A DNA stretch of 7,550 nucleotides from JACPSX01 sp035288405 [NCBI: bacterium] (lineage in GTDB: Bacteria; JACPSX01), in NCBI GenBank assembly GCA_035288405.1, contig DATEAK010000244.1:1-7550 (forward strand), read 5' to 3'. The notes under the pieces are model-generated. The model worked only from the letters and a program-made list of their open reading frames with translations. It did no database searches and was not told the origin of the DNA. A program made the translations under genes and the position numbers. This document shows, one piece after another, positions 1-3,836 of this stretch. Each line of letters starts with the position of its first letter. Position 1 is the stretch's first letter.

Positions 1-60
1 AGAAGCCGCCACGAAAAAGGCAAGTAGCAAAGCCGCAAAGAAAAGATTTCGCTTTGTCAA
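1..60 (-). CDS. Secreted or membrane protein, N-terminal signal-peptide fragment (runs off left edge)
   Basis: Only the first 20 codons are present. The start is TTG at 60-58. An AAGGAG ribosome binding site at 67-72 sits 6 nt upstream, which decides the start. The translation opens MTKRNLFFAALL and continues LLAFFVAAS-like: a short positive n-region (Lys3, Arg4), then a hydrophobic stretch rich in Leu, Ala and Phe. This is a textbook Sec signal peptide, although the cleavage site lies beyond the edge. A competing ATG at 79-77 is in another frame, has no ribosome binding site and gives no signal peptide. The gene is divergent from cysK and has its own promoter candidate at 109-138. The mature protein is outside the window, so its function is unknown. 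The signal-peptide reading is direct; export is inferred. Confidence 0.7.
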   Translation of the reverse strand, partial: MTKRNLFFAALLLAFFVAAS

Positions 61-108
61 TTGACTCTCCTTGATTCATTGGACTTTTTGATCGGTTTTT
101 AGAATGAC

Positions 109-138
109 AATATCCTACTTTCAACTCTCCAGGGTCAA
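109..138 (-). promoter_or_regulatory. Candidate sigma-70 promoter for the leftward secreted-protein gene
   Basis: On the minus strand, TTGACC (138-133) matches 5 of 6 of the -35 consensus. An 18 bp spacer follows, then GATATT (114-109), which matches 4 of 6 of TATAAT. The predicted start near 102 leaves a leader of about 40 nt before the TTG codon. It is back to back with the cysK promoter. Pattern match only. Confidence 0.5.
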
Positions 139-171
139 GCCTCTTTTTCCTTTTCACTCATGTGGACAGCA

Positions 172-200
172 TTGACAGCATGGGCCAATTACGTTATGGT
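172..200 (+). promoter_or_regulatory. Sigma-70 promoter of cysK
   Basis: A perfect TTGACA (172-177), a 17 bp spacer and TATGGT (195-200, 4 of 6 to TATAAT) place the transcription start near 207. The promoter lies inside the longest open frame of cysK, which could start with GTG at 162. A transcript from here could not encode that start, which supports translation from ATG 246. The same -35/-10 geometry, followed directly by TTCTTGC, recurs upstream of thrC at 1186-1221. Confidence 0.65.
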
Positions 201-219
201 TTCTTGCCGCCTGCAAGAA
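201..219 (+). promoter_or_regulatory. Perfect palindrome at the cysK transcription start (operator or leader hairpin)
   Basis: TTCTTGC (201-207) and GCAAGAA (213-219) form a perfect 7 bp inverted repeat around a 5 nt centre (CGCCT). It begins right after the -10 box and covers the predicted start site, a usual place for a repressor operator. The word GCAAG recurs at 222-226, and GGCAA at 226-230 can pair with TTGCC at 204-208, so RNA pairings ending near the ribosome binding site are also possible. An Rrf2/CymR-type protein is the obvious local candidate to bind here, but that is inference; I do not claim a match to a known CymR box. Confidence 0.45.
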
Positions 220-245
220 TCGCAAGGCAAAGCCGAGGTGAGAAG

Positions 246-1169
246 ATGGGTCTGAACATGGAGAGTGTTGAGGGGTTGGTAGGTCGTACTCCTCTCCTGA
301 AAATCCGCCGGATCCTGCCGCCGGATTCCGCCGAACTTTTTGCAAAAATGGAGTTTTTTAACCCCGGCGGCAGCGTCAAGGACCGGATCGCTCTCGCCAT
401 GATCGATGAGGCCGAGCGCCAGGGAATCTTGAAGCCCGGCTCGACCATCATCGAACCCACCAGCGGCAACACCGGACTCGGACTCGCCATGATCGGGGCG
501 GCCCGGCGCTATCGAGTCATTGTGGTCCTCTGCCAGGGAATGAGCTTTGAGCGCCAGAAACTCCTGGAGGGGTACGGCACCGAAGTGATCCTCACCCCGG
601 CGGACTGGGGAATGAAGGGGGCCGTGGAAAAAGCGGAAAATCTCGTCGCACAGCACCCGGACTACTACATGCCCCAGCAGTTCAACAACCCGGCCAATCC
701 CGAAGCGCACCGCCGGACGACCGGCCCGGAAATCCTGGAGGGCTTACAGGGCAGGCCCGTGGACGCTCTGGTGGTCGGGGTCGGCACGGGCGGGACGATC
801 ACGGGAGTCGGGGAAGTTCTGAAGAAGTCCTACCCCCAGATGAAGGTCATCGCGGTGGAACCGGCGACTTCAGCCATCTTGTCAGGCCATGCGGCGGGAC
901 CTCACCAAATCCAGGGAATCGGCGCTGGATTTATCCCCCAAATCTTGAATCGCGAAATCATCGATGAGGTGATCCCGGTCAGCGATGAAGACGCCTTTTC
1001 CTGGGCCCGCAAGCTTGCCCATGAGGAAGGAATCGCAGTCGGCATCTCCTCCGGGGCCGCCTGCTGTGCGGCGGTTAAGGTGGCGCGCCGTCTGGGCACC
1101 GGCAAGACGGTGGTTACTTTATTTGCCGACGCCAACACGCGCTATCTCAGCACCGCCCTGTTCGATTAA
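246..1169 (+). CDS. cysK: Cysteine synthase (O-acetylserine sulfhydrylase, CysK/CysM family)
   Basis: This is a 307-residue PLP enzyme of fold type II that makes L-cysteine from an activated serine and a sulfide donor in the cytoplasm. The length is normal for the family. PLP-binding Lys45 lies in NPGGSVKDR (39-47). The substrate loop TSGNTG is at 72-77, the phosphate-binding GTGGT at 180-184, GPHQIQGIGAGF at 218-229 and GISSGAA at 266-272. The GPHxIQGIGAGF segment is typical of O-acetylserine-type CysK. The phosphoserine-specific mycobacterial CysM has an arginine-bearing segment there, so O-acetylserine is the likelier substrate. ATG 246 was chosen because GAGGTG (235-240) lies 5 nt upstream and a promoter lies inside the longer GTG-162 frame; ATG 258 is also possible. 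Oddity: the usual MPxxMS loop reads LCQGMS (95-100). A 117 nt gap separates it from thrC. The choice of symbol between cysK and cysM is less certain than the family. Confidence 0.92.
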   Translation: MGLNMESVEGLVGRTPLLKIRRILPPDSAELFAKMEFFNPGGSVKDRIALAMIDEAERQGILKPGSTIIEPTSGNTGLGLAMIGAARRYRVIVVLCQGMSFERQKLLEGYGTEVILTPADWGMKGAVEKAENLVAQHPDYYMPQQFNNPANPEAHRRTTGPEILEGLQGRPVDALVVGVGTGGTITGVGEVLKKSYPQMKVIAVEPATSAILSGHAAGPHQIQGIGAGFIPQILNREIIDEVIPVSDEDAFSWARKLAHEEGIAVGISSGAACCAAVKVARRLGTGKTVVTLFADANTRYLSTALFD

Positions 1170-1185
1170 AGCTATCCTTTCCCTC

Positions 1186-1221
1186 TTGACTCCAACCCTT
1201 TGTTATGCTAGCGTTTCTTGC
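1186..1221 (+). promoter_or_regulatory. Candidate promoter and shared TTCTTGC word upstream of thrC
   Basis: TTGACT (1186-1191, 5 of 6), a 17 bp spacer and TAGCGT (1209-1214, only 3 of 6) are followed at once by TTCTTGC (1215-1221). The -35 box alone would be weak support. What raises confidence is that TTGAC and TTCTTGC are 29 bp apart, start to start, exactly as at cysK (172 and 201). The second palindrome arm present at cysK is missing here. Transcription from this site would give a leader of about 65 nt before thrC. Read-through from cysK is also possible, since no terminator is visible in 1170-1186. Confidence 0.4.
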
Positions 1222-1286
1222 TCTTGTTGGTATCATAAAACCCGAGGCATCGGCCTTGAGCAAGCCGAGATAAGGAACGACGAGAA

Positions 1287-2525
1287 ATGGGATACGTTCT
1301 GGGACTTCAGTGCCGTGAGTGCGGGCGGCAATATCCGAAAGAGCCGTTGCACGTCTGCGAATTTTGTTTTGGCCCGCTGGAAATTGTTTACGACTACGAG
1401 CAGATCCGCCGTGTTTTAACCCGGGAGTCGATCGCCCGGGGTCCCCGCAACATGTGGCGCTATCAGCCCCTGCTCCCTCTGGATGGTGAGCCCACGGTGG
1501 GGCAGCATGTCGGCTTCACCCCGCTCGTCAAGGCAAAACGGCTTGGCAAAGTCCTGGGACTTAACAATCTCTACCTCAAGAACGACTGCGTCAACCACCC
1601 TACTCTTTCCTTCAAAGACCGGGTGGTGGCAGTGGCCGTCAGTAAAGCCATAGAATTTAAATATGACACGGTGGCTTGCGCCTCCACGGGGAATCTCGCC
1701 AATTCCGTGGCCGCCCATGCCGCCGAGGCCGGCCTGAAAAGCTACATCTTTATTCCCGCCGACATTGAAATGACCAAAATCGTCGGCACACTGGTCTACG
1801 GAACGACGCTGATCGGAATCCGGGGCGTGTACGACGAAGTCAACCGCCTGTGCAGCGAGATCGCCGCCAATTTCCACTGGGCCTTCGTGAACATCACGAT
1901 CCGGCCGTTTTACGGAGACGGCTCCAAAACCTTCGGCTACGAGATCGCCGAGCAACTTGGGTGGAAGGCTCCGGATCACGTGGTGATCCCCGTGGCGGGC
2001 AGTTCACTGATCACCAAGGTCTATAAAGCCTTTCACGAATTTCAACATCTGGGATTGATCGACGAGGTGAAGACGAAAATCCATGCGGCGCAGGCCAGCG
2101 GTTGCGCCCCGGTGACAACAGCCATCAAAGAAGGTCGCGACTTCATCAAGCCGGTCATCCCGAATACGATTGCAAAATCCATCGCCATCGGTAACCCGGC
2201 GGACGGTTATTACGGGATCAAGACCGTGAACGAAAGCGGTGGGTACGGAGAAGACGTCTCGGACGATGAGATCGTGGAATGCATAAAGCTCTTGGCCCAG
2301 ACCGAAGGGATCTTCGCGGAAACGGCCGGGGGAGTCACCCTGGGGGTTGCCCGCAAGCTGATCGCTCAGGGACGGATCCAACCCGAGGATGTCACGGTCC
2401 TGGCCATCACGGGCAACGGGATCAAGACCCAGGAAGCGGTGATGGAAAAGGTCGGTTCTCCGGTGGTCATCGATCCCCGCTTGAGCGCATTCCAGGATCT
2501 CTTTAACAGAAAGGAGGGTAAATAA
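1287..2525 (+). CDS. thrC: Threonine synthase with N-terminal zinc ribbon
   Basis: This 412-residue PLP enzyme is predicted to convert O-phosphohomoserine to threonine and phosphate. An N-terminal zinc ribbon is formed by Cys9-x2-Cys12 and Cys24-x2-Cys27. The PLP domain has Lys110 in LSFKDR (107-112), the STGN loop at 133-136, a phosphate-binding turn around PVAGSSL (235-241) and TGNGIKT (375-381) near the C-terminus. These match the threonine synthase branch of fold type II enzymes. AAGGA (1272-1276) lies 10 nt before the ATG. The stop codon ends 1 nt before the sulfur-carrier start, so the two genes are surely co-transcribed. Sharing an operon with a CysO-like carrier and a NIL protein raises the possibility that it, or a paralogue-like activity, uses O-phosphohomoserine as a sulfur acceptor for homocysteine. 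That is inference; ordinary threonine synthesis is the default reading. Confidence 0.9.
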   Translation: MGYVLGLQCRECGRQYPKEPLHVCEFCFGPLEIVYDYEQIRRVLTRESIARGPRNMWRYQPLLPLDGEPTVGQHVGFTPLVKAKRLGKVLGLNNLYLKNDCVNHPTLSFKDRVVAVAVSKAIEFKYDTVACASTGNLANSVAAHAAEAGLKSYIFIPADIEMTKIVGTLVYGTTLIGIRGVYDEVNRLCSEIAANFHWAFVNITIRPFYGDGSKTFGYEIAEQLGWKAPDHVVIPVAGSSLITKVYKAFHEFQHLGLIDEVKTKIHAAQASGCAPVTTAIKEGRDFIKPVIPNTIAKSIAIGNPADGYYGIKTVNESGGYGEDVSDDEIVECIKLLAQTEGIFAETAGGVTLGVARKLIAQGRIQPEDVTVLAITGNGIKTQEAVMEKVGSPVVIDPRLSAFQDLFNRKEGK

Positions 2526-2526
2526 C

Positions 2527-2805
2527 ATGCCTATTCTGGTGCGAGTACCGACGCCCTTGCAGAAACTGACGGGCAACCGCGGAGAGGTGAACGCTTCGGG
2601 AAGCAACGTGAAGGAGGTTCTCTCCAATCTCGAAGATCAATTCAAGGGGGTCCGTGAGAGACTGTACGACGATTCCGGAACCCTTCGCCGGTTCATCAAT
2701 ATTTACGTCAACGATGAAGACATCCGCTTCCTCCAGGGAGAAAGCACGAAGGTCAAGGAAGGGGATGAAATCTCGATCGTGCCGGCAATTGCCGGGGGGA
2801 AATGA
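2527..2805 (+). CDS. CysO/MoaD/ThiS-family sulfur-carrier protein
   Basis: A 92-residue ubiquitin-fold sulfur carrier. Such proteins are adenylated at a C-terminal Gly-Gly by an E1-like enzyme and converted to a thiocarboxylate that gives sulfide to a biosynthetic enzyme. The segment RFINIYVNDEDIRF (55-68), the preceding ERLYD and the ending VPAIAGG are very close to what I recall of mycobacterial CysO, the carrier for cysteine synthesis, and less like molybdopterin MoaD. The diglycine is Gly90-Gly91 but is followed by Lys92, so the precursor is blocked until the lysine is removed. In related systems a JAMM protease does this kind of trimming. A strong AAGGAGG (2511-2517) precedes ATG 2527 by 9 nt and lies inside the end of thrC. 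The gene shares an operon with thrC and the NIL protein. Neither the activating enzyme nor the protease is in the window. Confidence 0.88.
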   Translation: MPILVRVPTPLQKLTGNRGEVNASGSNVKEVLSNLEDQFKGVRERLYDDSGTLRRFINIYVNDEDIRFLQGESTKVKEGDEISIVPAIAGGK

Positions 2806-2861
2806 GCATCAACGCCGGATCCCCGGAGCCGCGGAAAAAGCAAGAACGGGAGGCCAAGTGA
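2802..2861 (+). other. 19-codon bridging reading frame between the carrier and NIL genes
   Basis: ATG 2802 overlaps the carrier stop (ATGA). The frame reads MSINAGSPEPRKKQEREAK and ends at TGA 2859-2861, which overlaps the GTG start of the NIL gene (GTGA at 2858-2861). It contains the GGAGG ribosome binding site of the NIL gene. Ribosomes finishing the carrier could reinitiate here and pass on to the NIL start. It may be a coupling device or chance; the peptide resembles nothing I know. Confidence 0.25.
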
Positions 2862-3097
2862 CAACACTGCGTGTGCACCTCCGATTTCCTCCTGAAATCA
2901 TCAAACGGCCGGTCATCCATGAAATAGGCCACACCTTCAACATCATCACCAATATCCGGCGCGCCAATATCACTCTCGAAGAAGGATGGGCCGACATCGA
3001 GATCAGCGGCGACAGCAAGGAAATTGATAAGGCCGTGGACACTCTCCGAAGCTGGGGTGTCCGTGTCGACCCCATCGAGGGAGATGTGATTGAATAG
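2858..3097 (+). CDS. Stand-alone NIL-domain protein
   Basis: A 79-residue protein that is essentially one NIL domain, an ACT-like ferredoxin fold. The pattern VHLRFPPEIIKRPVI (6-20), FNIITNIRRANI (27-38) and EEGWADIEISG (41-51), ending with a hydrophobic turn VRVDPIE, matches this family. NIL domains are known at the C-terminus of the methionine transporter ATPase MetN and beside ferredoxin domains in proteins of the DUF39/COG1900 homocysteine-forming system. The partner here is unknown; a sensor or accessory role in sulfur amino-acid synthesis is inferred from the operon. GTG 2858 is chosen because GGAGG (2849-2853) lies 4 nt upstream and the length then equals the domain. The frame is open back to ATG 2654, but that start would lie inside the carrier gene and add 68 residues that resemble nothing. 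Confidence 0.85.
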   Translation: MTTLRVHLRFPPEIIKRPVIHEIGHTFNIITNIRRANITLEEGWADIEISGDSKEIDKAVDTLRSWGVRVDPIEGDVIE

Positions 3098-3181
3098 GGA
3101 GCATTCAGCTTTCAGCCGGATGCGAAAATCAAGAAGGAAGGTAGACCTAAGGATCCAACTGCCGGAGATGACAGCAGCTCT

Positions 3182-3601
3182 TTAGATGTGATAGACCATG
3201 GCTCCCCTCTCAAGCTTGGCCTTACGGGCGATCAAGTCTTCGAGAGAAACCTTAAGCACATCGGCGATAGCCCCCTCGACATCTTCCCACAGAGCATTAA
3301 ATACGTCCCGGCTCCCGCCTTTCTTGTGACTGACGATCCGAATGGGGCCCTCCAGTGCTTCGATGATCTCGGCAACCGTGATCCGGCTGGAGGTTCGGGA
3401 CAAACCATAGCCTCCCGCAGCTCCCCGCTGGCTGGCCACCAAGCCCGCCTGCCGCAACCGCAGGAGAAGTTGCTCCAAGTAACGCTGGGGAATTCCCTGG
3501 CGATGCGCAATCTCGCGGATCTGGATTGGGGCGTCCGCGTGGTGGATGGCAAGATCCAGCATCGCCTTTAATCCGTATTCCCCTTTTGTGGATATTCTCA
3601 T
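3182..3601 (-). CDS. Rrf2-family transcriptional regulator, CymR-like
   Basis: A 139-residue winged-helix DNA-binding protein. It opens MRISTKGEYGLKAML, followed by the helix-turn-helix with YLEQLLLRLRQAGLV (41-55) and the wing RGAAGGYGLSR (59-69); ALEGPI (82-87) follows. These are standard Rrf2 features. It has no cysteine, so it lacks the three Fe-S ligands of IscR and should not sense by an iron-sulfur cluster. The overall layout and the aromatic C-terminus VYHI resemble Bacillus CymR, the cysteine-metabolism repressor whose co-repressor is CysK. A CysK-type enzyme two kilobases away and a sulfur operon ending 84 bp away support a sulfur role. AAGGAG (3612-3617) lies 10 nt before the ATG. 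The gene is convergent with the NIL gene and divergent from the acyltransferase fusion. The family is sure; the CymR role is inference. Confidence 0.88.
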   Translation of the reverse strand: MRISTKGEYGLKAMLDLAIHHADAPIQIREIAHRQGIPQRYLEQLLLRLRQAGLVASQRGAAGGYGLSRTSSRITVAEIIEALEGPIRIVSHKKGGSRDVFNALWEDVEGAIADVLKVSLEDLIARKAKLERGAMVYHI

Positions 3602-3647
3602 AACTCCAAAGCTCCTTCGGGTTGGATTATCTCAATGGATTTACTTA

Positions 3648-3676
3648 AAAATCGCTCATTTCCTCCGATTTGTCAA
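3648..3676 (-). promoter_or_regulatory. Candidate promoter of the Rrf2 regulator
   Basis: A perfect TTGACA on the minus strand (3676-3671) with a 17 bp spacer leads to GATTTT (3653-3648), a poor -10 (3 of 6). The following bases are AT-rich. The predicted start near 3640 falls on a TGGATT direct repeat (plus-strand 3623-3628 and 3636-3641, 13 bp apart) that could be part of an autoregulatory site. The -35 is convincing, the -10 is not. Confidence 0.35.
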
Positions 3677-3697
3677 TACGTTCTTCTCTTTCACACG

Positions 3698-3726
3698 TTG
3701 ACACCGGACCCTGCCCACTGTAACGT
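3698..3726 (+). promoter_or_regulatory. Candidate promoter of the acyltransferase-hydrolase gene
   Basis: A perfect TTGACA (3698-3703), a 17 bp spacer and TAACGT (3721-3726, 3 of 6). Its -35 is only 21 bp from the -35 of the leftward Rrf2 promoter, so the two are back to back and may interfere. The resulting leader of about 100 nt (3733-3836) holds two tiny open frames, MKAK at 3739-3753 with a good AAAGGAAG before it, and MRSARIP at 3750-3773. I see no known riboswitch or terminator in it. Confidence 0.4.
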
Positions 3727-3836
3727 AAAGGAAGTTGTATGAAAGCAAAATGAGGAGTGCGAGAATTCCGTAATCTGAGGAAACAAAGTAGAGGGGGACT
3801 TGAAACGCCACCCAAGGGCGGTGAGCACGCGTTCCC

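Noticed and set aside
162-245. Upstream GTG-initiated extension of cysK (28 extra codons)
   Set aside because: The extension contains the -35, -10 and palindrome, resembles no cysteine synthase N-terminus, and ATG 246 has its own GAGGTG at good spacing.
189-710. Minus-strand frame of 173 codons inside cysK
   Set aside because: Antisense to a strongly conserved enzyme with no protein motif of its own.
1186-1209. TATGCT (1204-1209) as the -10 partner of TTGACT
   Set aside because: The spacer would be 12 bp, too short for sigma-70. The 17 bp pairing to TAGCGT was kept instead because it matches the cysK geometry.
2654-2857. Start of the NIL gene at ATG 2654
   Set aside because: It would overlap the carrier gene by about 150 nt out of frame; the added residues look like an out-of-frame shadow, and GTG 2858 with GGAGG fits the domain boundary.
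3098-3181. Convergent gap between the NIL and Rrf2 genes, with the words CAGCTTTCAGC and GCATTC/GGATGC
   Set aside because: The possible stem is 6 bp with a G-T pair, an 11 nt loop and no T-tract. CAGCTTTCAGC resembles a common intergenic repeat, but only one copy is in the window.
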